In this document: positions 1 to 6,200 of the stretch, piece by piece
Numbering within the stretch: the stretch's first letter is position 1
Layout: each line of letters begins with the position of its first letter
Assembly (NCBI GenBank): GCA_017461685.1
Contig: JAFTXF010000028.1
Coordinates: 1 to 7,245 of the forward strand
Length of the DNA: 7,245 nt
Reading direction: 5' to 3'
Source: Lachnospiraceae bacterium
GTDB lineage: Bacteria > Bacillota > Clostridia > Lachnospirales > Lachnospiraceae
Translations under genes and position numbers: made by a program
The notes under the pieces: model-generated
What the model was told of the DNA's origin: nothing
The model's database searches: none
The model's input: only the letters and a program-made list of their open reading frames with translations

Positions 1-866
1 GCGATATTGGCAGTCTCATAAATAGGCGCCAGCTCGTGTTGTGCCGGAGCAGCCTCATTATGCTGGGTCTTGGCTGTTACGCCCAACTTCCACAATTCAA
101 TATTTAAATCCTTCATGAAAGAACCGACGCGGTCTCGAATGGCACCGAAATAATGGTCTTCCATTTCCTGGCCCTTTGGTGCAGGATTGCCAAAAAGAGT
201 GCGGCCTGCAAAAATCAGGTCCTTTCGTTTTAAGTATTTCTCTCGGTCAATCAGGAAATATTCCTGCTCCGGGCCCACAGACGGAGTGACTTTAGTTGCT
301 GTAGTATCCCCGAATAATCGCAAAATACGTAACGACTGGGCACTGATTGCCTCCATAGAACGGAGCAACGGTGTCTTCTTGTCCAGAGCTTCCCCTGTAT
401 AAGAGCAGAATGCCGTCGGAATACAAAGTACCACTCCGGTTGCATCCTCCTTTAAAAAGGCCGGTGAAGTGATATCCCATGCTGTGTAGCCTCTGGCCTC
501 ACAGGTTGAGCGAATACCGCCGCTCGGGAAAGAAGATGCATCAGACTCACCCTTAATCAATTCCTTACCGGAAAACTCCATAATCATTTTGCCCATGCTG
601 TCCGGCACGGTCACAAAAGAGTCATGCTTCTCTGCTGTAATGCCTGTCAGCGGCTGGAACCAGTGAGTATAGTGGGTAGCACCCTTTTCTACGGCCCAAT
701 CCTTCATAGCCTTTGCTACCACGTTGGCATCCGCTCTGGAAAGCTCTCCGCCGTGCTCTCTTACCTGTACCACCGCTTCAAACACTTCCTCCGGAAGACG
801 TTCTTTCATGACCCCCAGGGTAAATACGTTACTGGCAAAAATTTCTTCTACATTTATATTACTCAT
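1..866 (-). CDS. glnN: Glutamine synthetase type III (GlnN), N-terminal 288 residues, cut by the left window edge
   Basis: This enzyme makes glutamine from glutamate, ammonia and ATP in the cytoplasm (EC 6.3.1.2). The type III family forms large dodecamers with subunits of roughly 700 residues, so about 40% of the protein is visible. The frame is open without a stop from the ATG at 866 to the window edge. Family landmarks I can read are HYTHWFQPLTG followed by EKHDSF (residues 65-84), the SGGIRSTCEARGYTAWD block (115-131), FCSYTGEALDKKTPLL (153-168), the GPEQEYF motif carrying a catalytic-site glutamate (198-204), and QHNEAAPAQHE (268-278). These distinguish type III from the shorter GlnA types. 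The start is supported by AAAGGAGC at 873-880 with a short spacer before ATG. It lies 120 nt after the U32 gene on the same strand, and its role is unrelated to those neighbours, so it may have its own promoter. No frameshift is seen. Confidence 0.96.
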   Translation of the reverse strand, partial: MSNINVEEIFASNVFTLGVMKERLPEEVFEAVVQVREHGGELSRADANVVAKAMKDWAVEKGATHYTHWFQPLTGITAEKHDSFVTVPDSMGKMIMEFSGKELIKGESDASSFPSGGIRSTCEARGYTAWDITSPAFLKEDATGVVLCIPTAFCSYTGEALDKKTPLLRSMEAISAQSLRILRLFGDTTATKVTPSVGPEQEYFLIDREKYLKRKDLIFAGRTLFGNPAPKGQEMEDHYFGAIRDRVGSFMKDLNIELWKLGVTAKTQHNEAAPAQHELAPIYETANI

Positions 867-890
867 CTTCTGCTCCTTTATCCTCTCGGC

Positions 891-896
891 ATATTA
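891..896 (-). promoter_or_regulatory. Possible -10 element (TAATAT) upstream of glnN
   Basis: On the minus strand TAATAT sits 24 nt before the glnN ATG, with a poor -35 candidate TTACAT at 913-918 and a 16-nt spacer. A transcript starting here would have a very short leader holding just the ribosome binding site. The -10 is good but the -35 is weak, so glnN might instead be read through from the U32 gene or use an activator. Confidence 0.25.
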
Positions 897-918
897 CTTC
901 AAAGCTGCTGCAATGTAA

Positions 919-940
919 CAAAGCGGACAAGCCCACTTCG
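919..940 (-). other. Possible RNA hairpin between the U32 gene and glnN
   Basis: In minus-strand RNA CGAAGTGG can pair with CCGCTTTG around a six-base loop, giving an 8-bp stem with two G-U pairs. On the plus strand those two positions would be A-C mismatches, so the fold favours the transcript in the direction of the genes. The sequence after it, TTACATTG, is not a proper U-run, so this is not a canonical intrinsic terminator. It could be a weak terminator, a processing site or chance. The rest of the 867-986 gap shows nothing else I can name. Confidence 0.28.
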
Positions 941-986
941 GACTTTCTAAACCCCTTATGTCCCACGTGACTTGCTTTGCAGACGG

Positions 987-2228
987 TTATTTCTCTACAT
1001 TATGCACTCTGAGCAAATCGTATTGTTCAGGTACCTCAGACAGCTTCAGATAAATCAGCTGCTTGGAATGCGGGCAGCTTTCTACCGGATTCATGTCTGC
1101 ATCATACATACCCTCTACCTTCACAGGCACATTGTCGCCGCTCGGCTTCATAATCTCAATGGCATCGCCCACACAGAATTTATTGCGCTGCTCAATGCGT
1201 ACCAGTCTGTCCCCGCGTACTTCCTCGATAATACCCAGATAAATATATTCGTTAATGTACGTATTATTGTCATAAATCTGGGTCTCATTGGTTGGTTTTC
1301 CAAAGAAAAATCCGGTGGTAAACTGACGGTACGTACACTTGCCGATTTCAGACTTGTACCATTCCATATTGGCACGGTACTTGTCAATGCTTTCATAATA
1401 ATCATCCAATGCCTTGCGATAGGTTCTGGCCACTGTTGCCACATAAAGAGCAGTCTTCATACGTCCTTCAATCTTCAGACTGTCGATTCCGGCTTCGCAA
1501 ATCTCCGGAATATATTCTATCATGCACAGGTCCTTGGAATTAAAGATATAAGTGCCCCGTTCATTTTCATATACCGGCAAATACTCGCCCGGTCGCTTCT
1601 CCTCCACTACCGCGTATTTCCAGCGGCAAGGATGGGTGCAGGCTCCCTGATTGGCATCTCTGCCCGTAAAATAATTGGAAAGCAGGCAGCGGCCGGAATA
1701 GGAAATACACATTGCACCGTGAATAAAGGTCTCAATCTCCAGTTCCTCCGGGATGCGTGCCCTGATTTCCTTAATCTCCTCTAAGGAAAGCTCTCTGGCA
1801 CTTACCACGCGCTGTGCTCCTAACTGATGCCAGAATAAATAGGTCTGATAATTGCAGTTATTGGCCTGTGTGGAAATATGAATTTCAATCTCCGGGCACA
1901 CTTCCTTAGCAATCATAAACATACCCGGGTCCGAAATAATCAGTGCGTCCGGCTTTACTTCCTTTAACTCCGTAAAATAAGCTCTTGCGCCCTCTAAGTC
2001 ACCGTTGTGGGCCAGAATATTGGCCGTCACATATACCTTCACACCGCGCTCATGGGCAAAAGCAATGCCCTGAATCATATCTTCTTTGGAAAAATTCTTG
2101 GCATTGGCACGAAGCCCAAAGGCTTCTCCGCCGATATATACCGCGTCTGCACCAAATATAACTGCGGTTTTTAATACTTCCAGGCTGCTTGCCGGAACTA
2201 ATAATTCTGCTCTTTCTCTTCTACGCAT
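987..2228 (-). CDS. trhP: U32 family protein, probable tRNA U34 hydroxylation protein (TrhP/YrrO type)
   Basis: Members of this family, long called U32 peptidases, include TrhP (YegQ in E. coli, YrrN/YrrO in B. subtilis), which is needed for prephenate-dependent formation of 5-hydroxyuridine at tRNA position 34. The frame shows the full U32 signature E-x-F-x2-G-A-M-C-x4-G-x-C-x-L-S, starting at the Glu of ETFIHGAMC. Cysteines at 178, 185, 201 and 239 (numbered from the upstream ATG at 2240) have spacing like the iron-sulfur ligands known in the related UbiU, so a 4Fe-4S cluster is inferred. A barrel-like N-terminal half (LLVPASSLEVLKTAV, then GADAVYIGG) and a small C-terminal beta domain follow. 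The ATG at 2240 has no ribosome binding site, whereas GGGAG at 2234-2238 fits the ATG at 2228, giving 413 residues starting MRRRERAELL. The gene follows trmR by 104 nt, matching the Bacillus order, though only one U32 gene is present here instead of two. The substrate is inferred from context. Confidence 0.88.
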   Translation of the reverse strand: MRRRERAELLVPASSLEVLKTAVIFGADAVYIGGEAFGLRANAKNFSKEDMIQGIAFAHERGVKVYVTANILAHNGDLEGARAYFTELKEVKPDALIISDPGMFMIAKEVCPEIEIHISTQANNCNYQTYLFWHQLGAQRVVSARELSLEEIKEIRARIPEELEIETFIHGAMCISYSGRCLLSNYFTGRDANQGACTHPCRWKYAVVEEKRPGEYLPVYENERGTYIFNSKDLCMIEYIPEICEAGIDSLKIEGRMKTALYVATVARTYRKALDDYYESIDKYRANMEWYKSEIGKCTYRQFTTGFFFGKPTNETQIYDNNTYINEYIYLGIIEEVRGDRLVRIEQRNKFCVGDAIEIMKPSGDNVPVKVEGMYDADMNPVESCPHSKQLIYLKLSEVPEQYDLLRVHNVEK

Positions 2229-2298
2229 TTCTTCTCCCATTCTATCTGATATCTTTGAAATACTGCTCTGCTCATCACTTTGTCTCTTCAGAGTCCAT
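2198..2298 (-). other. Two overlapping mini-ORFs ahead of the U32 gene (possible leader peptides)
   Basis: On the minus strand GGAGAGG (2303-2309) precedes an ATG at 2298 by four bases. That ATG opens a seven-residue frame, MDSEETK, ending in TGA at 2275-2277. The TGA overlaps by one base (TGATG) the ATG of a second frame of 25 residues starting MSRAVFQRYQ and ending with TAG at 2198-2200, inside the U32 gene in another frame. The ribosome binding site and the coupled stop-start look like translated leader signals, but frames this short arise easily by chance. The function is unknown and translation is unproven. Confidence 0.2.
2234..2238 (-). promoter_or_regulatory. Ribosome binding site that decides the U32 gene start
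   Basis: GGGAG lies five bases before the ATG at 2226-2228 and overlaps the upstream ATG at 2238-2240. The upstream ATG is preceded by AGATATCAGATAGA, which has no Shine-Dalgarno match. This favours the shorter protein. Confidence 0.6.
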
Positions 2299-2332
2299 GA
2301 TGCCTCTCCGATCGCAAATCTTCACTTCTCAT

Positions 2333-2974
2333 TTATTTCTTAATACTCAGGGTCACTCCGTCTCCTACAGGCAGCACTACAGTCTCCAGCGACTCATCAT
2401 GGGTCAGTGCATACAGGTACTCACGCATACGGCTGTGAATGGTGCGGTTTCTTCTGGTCACTGCAAAACGTGACTCCACAATCTCGCCGTCCTGCATCAC
2501 ATTGTCACTCACTAACAGACCGCCTGTCTTTAATAACCGCAGTACCTCCGGCATAAAATGAATATACTGTGCCTTGGCGGCATCCATAAATATCATATCA
2601 AAAGGCTCCTGCAGTTCCTTTAAGATATCAGCCGCATCCCCCTCTAAAAGGGTAATCCGGTCTGCATAGCCGCTGGCCTCAAAATTCGCTTTTGCCAAAG
2701 GAATACGCTTCTCGTACTTCTCGATGGTAGTAATGTGACAGTGCTCCGGGCCGTACTCTACCATCAAAATCGCTGAAAACCCAATCGCAGTACCCACCTC
2801 CAAAATTCTGGCAGGTCTATGTAGCTGCAACAGGAAACGCATCAGGCTCTGCATAGCCGGCCGGATAATCGGCACATCCGTACGAATAGCCTCTTCCTCC
2901 AATTCAGTTAAAAACGGGGTATTGCCTTTATCCAAAGACTGAATAAAGGCAATCATTCTTTCATCTATAATCAT
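2333..2974 (-). CDS. trmR: TrmR-type O-methyltransferase (tRNA 5-hydroxyuridine 34 methyltransferase)
   Basis: In B. subtilis the orthologue TrmR (YrrM) uses S-adenosylmethionine to methylate 5-hydroxyuridine at the tRNA wobble position, giving 5-methoxyuridine. The 213-residue protein is a complete class I methyltransferase of the caffeoyl-CoA O-methyltransferase-like family. Motif I is ILEVGTAIGFSA (57-68), the acidic end of strand 2 is TIEK (83-86), GDA is at 112-114, and FDMIFMDAAKAQY (125-137) and GGLLVSDNV (151-159) carry the likely metal ligands Asp131, Asp157 and Asn158. The N-terminal VPIIRPAMQSLM segment is typical of the TrmR group. The ATG is supported by AGGAG about six bases upstream, and that site lies within the last codons of the preceding gene, whose stop is three bases away, so translation is probably coupled. 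The U32 gene downstream would supply the hydroxylated substrate. A small-molecule O-methyltransferase is the alternative, but the neighbourhood argues for TrmR. Confidence 0.88.
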   Translation of the reverse strand: MIIDERMIAFIQSLDKGNTPFLTELEEEAIRTDVPIIRPAMQSLMRFLLQLHRPARILEVGTAIGFSAILMVEYGPEHCHITTIEKYEKRIPLAKANFEASGYADRITLLEGDAADILKELQEPFDMIFMDAAKAQYIHFMPEVLRLLKTGGLLVSDNVMQDGEIVESRFAVTRRNRTIHSRMREYLYALTHDESLETVVLPVGDGVTLSIKK

Positions 2975-2977
2975 CTG

Positions 2978-3352
2978 CTACTCCTGACTGACCTCACCCG
3001 ATAGTACTGCCATGATTTCTTCATTGTCCATGGCCGTATTTACTGTATAAGTACCTGCTCTAAAACCGCCCTTATAATGAGAAAGCCGGTTTTGAATCTT
3101 AAAAATCAGGGCATCTCTGATAATTCCCTTTTCTTCTAACATGTCAGCCACCTCAGCGGTACTCATACCTTCTTCCACCACTACGGTGTACTCTACACCG
3201 TTTTCCGGGCTTACTGGCTTCTCCGCAAAAATACGGTATCCGAAATCATATGCCATCATGGCGCCCATGTAGACAAGCATAATTAATATAACAGCGAGTA
3301 AAATTTTTATGATTCTAGTCAAAAAAGAGTACACTGCCTTTTGTTTTTTCAT
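2978..3352 (-). CDS. Short MltG-like membrane protein: N-terminal anchor and LysM-like domain only
   Basis: This 124-residue protein has a basic N-terminus, one membrane segment at about residues 13-36 (IIKILLAVILIMLVYMGAMM), and an extracytoplasmic domain at 57-118. That domain reads like the LysM-like N-terminal region of MltG/YceG: VVVEEGMSTAEVADMLEEKGII, then FKIQNRL, then FRAGTYTVNTAMDNEEIMAVL. MltG is an endolytic peptidoglycan transglycosylase that ends nascent glycan strands. Its catalytic YceG domain with the essential Glu is absent, since the stop follows directly after the LysM-like part. The start is the ATG at 3352 with AAAGGAG at 3362-3368; the longer open frame begins at a TTG at 3391 without a ribosome binding site. 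In Bacillus full-length mltG sits just before trmR, so this occupies the mltG position. Binding of peptidoglycan or a partner without cleavage is an inference. Automatic pipelines may label it MltG. Confidence 0.8.
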   Translation of the reverse strand: MKKQKAVYSFLTRIIKILLAVILIMLVYMGAMMAYDFGYRIFAEKPVSPENGVEYTVVVEEGMSTAEVADMLEEKGIIRDALIFKIQNRLSHYKGGFRAGTYTVNTAMDNEEIMAVLSGEVSQE

Positions 3353-3361
3353 AATAAAACT

Positions 3362-3368
3362 CTCCTTT
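3362..3368 (-). promoter_or_regulatory. Ribosome binding site of the MltG-like gene
   Basis: AAAGGAG sits nine bases before the ATG at 3350-3352 and inside the extended frame that begins with a TTG at 3389-3391. It sets the start at the internal ATG and leaves a 31-nt gap after the YlbF-family gene instead of an overlap. Confidence 0.7.
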
Positions 3369-3383
3369 ACGGACTTATACGCC

Positions 3384-3719
3384 CTAATCAAAGCTCATGG
3401 CAAGTACCAGCTTGCTTTGTACCTCTTGTAACACTCTGCATAATGCCAGCTCAGCTTTGAGATAACGCTCTATCTCCGGGTAAGAAGCCAGTTCCATGCG
3501 CTTCTCTTCCAGACTGTCGAAATCAGCAAAGCTGACCGGTTCTTTCAAGGCGATATAAGCCAGGTATTTCTCCTCGCGAAAGGCATCGGCCAAAGCTTTT
3601 AACTCCGGCTGCCTCTGCAAATCCTCCAGTGCACTCTGATATTCAGTATATATCACGGTGCTTTTAATCTTGTCGACCAAAACGGAGGTTTCCTCTAGTA
3701 TCGTTTCAACTTCCCTCAT
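3384..3719 (-). CDS. YlbF/YmcA family protein (Com_YlbF domain)
   Basis: The 111-residue protein is almost wholly helical and has the family pattern YTEYQSALEDLQRQPELKAL (24-43), followed by FREEKYLAY (48-56) and a C-terminal helix with LALCRVLQEV (91-100). In B. subtilis the relatives YlbF (RicF) and YmcA (RicA) form, with YaaT (RicT), a complex that aids RNase Y cleavage of mRNAs and affects competence, sporulation and biofilm formation. This protein is shorter than RicF, lacks its C-terminal cysteine-bearing tail and has one cysteine (Cys94), so it is a family member and not clearly the RicF orthologue. It starts 19 nt after the RNase J stop. Its ribosome binding site is poor (only AAGG well upstream), so it may depend on coupling to the RNase J gene. 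A role in RNA turnover is inferred from that neighbour. Confidence 0.82.
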   Translation of the reverse strand: MREVETILEETSVLVDKIKSTVIYTEYQSALEDLQRQPELKALADAFREEKYLAYIALKEPVSFADFDSLEEKRMELASYPEIERYLKAELALCRVLQEVQSKLVLAMSFD

Positions 3720-3738
3720 AAAATTTAAACTTTCTGCC

Positions 3739-5436
3739 TTACACTTCCATAATAATCGGTAAAATCATCGGACGGCGCTTGGTTTTCTTCCACAGGTAAT
3801 CGCTTAAGTTATCGCGGATGCTGCCCTTTAACTTGCCCCAATCGGTAATGCCTCTGTCAAGGCAGGTGTCAATGGCAAGCTCAATCACTTCCCTTGCTTC
3901 ATCCATAAGAGTTTCACTTTCTCTTACGTATACAAAGCCTCTGGAAACAATATCCGGACCTGACACCAGTACACCGTTGTAGCTGTCTAATGCCAGCACA
4001 ACCACCATAATACCGTCTTCTGCCAGATGCTGTCTGTCTCTTAATACCACATTGCCAACATCACCGACACCCAGGCCGTCTACCAAAATACCGCCTGTAG
4101 GCACACTGCCTGTAATTTCTGCGCTTTCCTCACACAGCTCCAGTACATTACCGGACTTCATAATAAAGATATTTTCCTTTGGAATACCAAGACTCTGGGC
4201 AATTTTTTTCTGGGCAATCAAATGCTTGTATTCTCCGTGTACAGGCATAACATACTTTGGCTTTACCAAGGTATAAATCAGCTTCAGCTCTTCCTGGCAG
4301 GCATGGCCGGAAACATGGGCATCCTGATAAATAACATCTGCGCCCTTTTGTAAAATCTCGTTAATTACCTTCGTAACCGCCTTCTCATTGCCCGGTATCG
4401 GACTGGAAGAGAAAATCACGGTATCGCTTGGCGTAATGGAAATCTTGCGGTGCATACCGCTGGCCATACGAGACAGTGCTGCCATGCTTTCTCCCTGAGA
4501 GCCGGTGGTAATAATAACCGTTTCATTTTCAGGGTACTGCTTTAACTGTTCTATCTCAATCAAAGTATTCTCCGGTACCTCCAGACATTCCAAAGCAGCT
4601 GCAGTCTGGATAATATTTACCATGCTGCGCCCTTCTACCACTACCTTACGGCCATATTTGTGGGCAGTATTAATAATTTGCTGCACACGGTCTACATTGG
4701 ATGCAAAGGTAGCCACGATAATACGGGTATTGCGGTGTTCTTCAAAAAGGGCCTCAAAAGTCTTGCCGACGGTGCGCTCAGACTGCGTAAATCCCGGACG
4801 CTCTGCATTGGTAGAATCCAACAAAAGCGCCAGCACCCCCTTCTTGCCCAGCTCCGCAAATCTGGTCAAATCAATGGCGTCGCCGAAAACCGGGGTATAA
4901 TCCACCTTAAAGTCACCGGTATGCACTACAATACCGGCCGGTGAATAAATGGCCAATGCAGCCGCATCTACGATGCTGTGATTGGTCTTAATAAATTCGA
5001 TACGAAACTGGCCTAAATTGATAGACTGGCCGAACTTCACAATCTTACGCTTCGTATTCTGTACCAGATTATGCTCCTTAAGCTTGTTTTCGATAATGCC
5101 CATGGTAAGTCTGGTAGCATACACAGGCACGTTCATTTCCTTTAAAATATAAGGCAGGGCACCGATATGGTCTTCATGACCGTGGGTAATTACAAAGCCC
5201 TTTACCTTGTCATAGTTGTCCTTCAAATAGGTCACATCCGGTATAACCAGGTCAATACCTAACATATCGTCTGCTGGAAATGCCAGACCACAATCAACGA
5301 CAACAATACTGTCTTCGTACTCGAAGGCAGTAATATTCATTCCGATTTGCTCCAAACCGCCTAATGGAATGATTTTCAGTTTGCTTTTCTGAACATCATC
5401 CACAGCAGCAAGAGCACTATTCTGTTTTTTGCTCAC
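3739..5436 (-). CDS. rnj: Ribonuclease J (metallo-beta-lactamase/beta-CASP exo- and endoribonuclease)
   Basis: RNase J degrades and matures mRNA and rRNA from the 5' end in a 5'-monophosphate-sensitive way, and can also cut internally. Numbered from the GTG at 5460, the metallo-beta-lactamase core has LGGLEQIGMN (33-42), the zinc motif HGHEDH at 93-98, His161 (KTNHSI), TGDF with Asp183, and DSTNAERPG (215-223). The beta-CASP part has VATFASNVDRVQ (249-260), TTGSQGE (318-324), HVSGHA (382-387) and MPVHGEYKHL with His408. All catalytic ligands seem intact, and the C-terminal domain is present, ending RRPMILPIIMEV. The best start is the GTG at 5436 (565 residues), preceded by GGAGGA at 5444-5449. 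The longer 573-residue frame begins at a GTG with no such site. It follows the DUF1292 gene by 43 nt in the same probable operon. Whether a second RNase J exists elsewhere cannot be seen here. Confidence 0.96.
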   Translation of the reverse strand: MSKKQNSALAAVDDVQKSKLKIIPLGGLEQIGMNITAFEYEDSIVVVDCGLAFPADDMLGIDLVIPDVTYLKDNYDKVKGFVITHGHEDHIGALPYILKEMNVPVYATRLTMGIIENKLKEHNLVQNTKRKIVKFGQSINLGQFRIEFIKTNHSIVDAAALAIYSPAGIVVHTGDFKVDYTPVFGDAIDLTRFAELGKKGVLALLLDSTNAERPGFTQSERTVGKTFEALFEEHRNTRIIVATFASNVDRVQQIINTAHKYGRKVVVEGRSMVNIIQTAAALECLEVPENTLIEIEQLKQYPENETVIITTGSQGESMAALSRMASGMHRKISITPSDTVIFSSSPIPGNEKAVTKVINEILQKGADVIYQDAHVSGHACQEELKLIYTLVKPKYVMPVHGEYKHLIAQKKIAQSLGIPKENIFIMKSGNVLELCEESAEITGSVPTGGILVDGLGVGDVGNVVLRDRQHLAEDGIMVVVLALDSYNGVLVSGPDIVSRGFVYVRESETLMDEAREVIELAIDTCLDRGITDWGKLKGSIRDNLSDYLWKKTKRRPMILPIIMEV

Positions 5437-5443
5437 ACGATTT

Positions 5444-5449
5444 TCCTCC
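5444..5449 (-). promoter_or_regulatory. Ribosome binding site that decides the RNase J start
   Basis: GGAGGA is followed by a seven-base spacer and then GTG at 5434-5436, close to ideal. The earlier GTG codons at 5458-5460 and 5449-5451 have no comparable upstream site, and the second of them overlaps this one. Confidence 0.7.
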
Positions 5450-5479
5450 ACATTCTTCACAGTTTCCGTAGAGCTTCAC

Positions 5480-5734
5480 CTATAACAGTTCGACATCCTC
5501 TAAAAGATTCTCAAATACACTTGCAACTGCCTCCAGCTCGAAATCCTCCGTCACGATTTCATAAACAGCCTCTGCATCTGCCTCATCTGACAAATCCTTT
5601 AAAATCAATGCCTCTCCGTCTCCGTCCTCAACATCTGTAACTAAAATATAATTAAATCCGCCCAGCCTGGTCTGTTCCAATACATAGAATTCCACCTGGC
5701 TATCACCGTCCGGGCTAAAAATTATTTTTTCCAA
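5480..5734 (-). CDS. DUF1292 family acidic protein (YrzB-like), TTG start
   Basis: This is a small cytoplasmic protein of unknown function, found in Firmicutes between ruvX and mltG or nearby genes. From the TTG start it has 84 residues and begins MEKIIFSPDG, then VEFYVLEQTRLGGFNYILVTD (14-34), the family's most recognisable stretch. It is strongly acidic: I count 24 Asp or Glu against 3 Lys or Arg. The C-terminal helix (FELEAVASVFENLLEDVELL) ends the protein. The TTG is chosen because AGGAGA lies at 5741-5746 and because family members begin at this methionine. The longer frame from a GTG at 5761 adds nine residues and has only a weak AAAG upstream. With the TTG start the gap after ruvX is 31 nt. 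No enzymatic motif is present; a protein-interaction role is only a guess. Confidence 0.88.
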   Translation of the reverse strand: MEKIIFSPDGDSQVEFYVLEQTRLGGFNYILVTDVEDGDGEALILKDLSDEADAEAVYEIVTEDFELEAVASVFENLLEDVELL

Positions 5735-5740
5735 TTTTAA

Positions 5741-5746
5741 TCTCCT
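5741..5746 (-). promoter_or_regulatory. Ribosome binding site supporting the TTG start of the DUF1292 gene
   Basis: AGGAGA is followed by TTAAAA and then TTG at 5732-5734. The site lies within the longer GTG-initiated frame, so both starts cannot be served by it, and the spacing suits only the TTG. Confidence 0.65.
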
Positions 5747-5765
5747 AATACCAAAAAGCACAAAA

Positions 5766-6197
5766 TTATTCTTTATGTGCCCCTTTATAATCTAAATATC
5801 CCTGCAAAATAATGGTTGCAGCGATTTTATCCACGTATTCCTTGCGGTCTTCACGCCGAATCCCCGCTTCTATCATCAGCTTGTCCGCGCTGACCGTAGT
5901 CAGTCTCTCATCCCAGAGTGCAACAGGCAGTCCTGTGCGTCGCTCCAGCTTTTCTTTAAACTCTAAAGAGAACTGTGCTCTGTCCCCCAAATCGTTATTC
6001 ATATGCTTGGGCAGACCTAACACAATTTCACTTACTTCGTATTCTACAATTAAACTTTCTATACGCGCAAGGGTCTGGCGAAGCTTATTCTCATCCTTAC
6101 GGCGTATAATCTCAATCCCCTGGGCTGTCAGCTGCAGCGCATCACTAATCGCCACACCAACTGTTTTAGTGCCCAAATCCAATCCCATCACTCTCAT
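5766..6197 (-). CDS. ruvX: RuvX/YqgF family RNase H-fold protein (putative pre-16S rRNA nuclease)
   Basis: YqgF proteins have an RNase H-like fold related to RuvC resolvases. In E. coli the protein is linked to 5' end maturation of 16S rRNA, and it has also been described as a Holliday junction resolvase. The 143 residues match the usual length. Visible motifs are MGLDLGTKTVGVAISD (4-19) with Asp7, VSEIVLGLPKHMN (55-67), LWDERLTTVSA (94-104) with Glu97, and the C-terminal YVDKIAATIILQGYLD (121-136) with Asp123. These three acidic residues are the probable metal-binding active site. The ATG at 6197 is three bases after the ireB stop; the ribosome binding site is modest (GGGA overlapping the end of ireB), consistent with coupled translation. 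Met4 is a possible alternative start. The ireB-ruvX-DUF1292 order is conserved in Bacillus and many Clostridia. Confidence 0.95.
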   Translation of the reverse strand: MRVMGLDLGTKTVGVAISDALQLTAQGIEIIRRKDENKLRQTLARIESLIVEYEVSEIVLGLPKHMNNDLGDRAQFSLEFKEKLERRTGLPVALWDERLTTVSADKLMIEAGIRREDRKEYVDKIAATIILQGYLDYKGAHKE

Positions 6198-6200
6198 GGC

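Noticed and set aside
624..950. Plus-strand frames opposite the start of glnN
   Set aside because: The minus strand encodes an uninterrupted, clearly recognised glutamine synthetase III N-terminus across this span.
972..1784. A 270-codon plus-strand open frame antisense to the U32 gene
   Set aside because: It opens with TTG, has no ribosome binding site, resembles no family I know, and lies opposite a gene with a clear conserved signature. It is a shadow of the coding strand.
3353..3391. TTG start that would lengthen the MltG-like protein by 13 residues and overlap the YlbF-family gene
   Set aside because: No ribosome binding site precedes this TTG, while AAAGGAG sits properly before the ATG at 3352, directly ahead of a typical MKKQK membrane-protein start.
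4505..4944. Two plus-strand frames of 131 and 94 codons antisense to RNase J
   Set aside because: They overlap each other in different frames, sit opposite conserved RNase J catalytic regions and have no recognisable domain.
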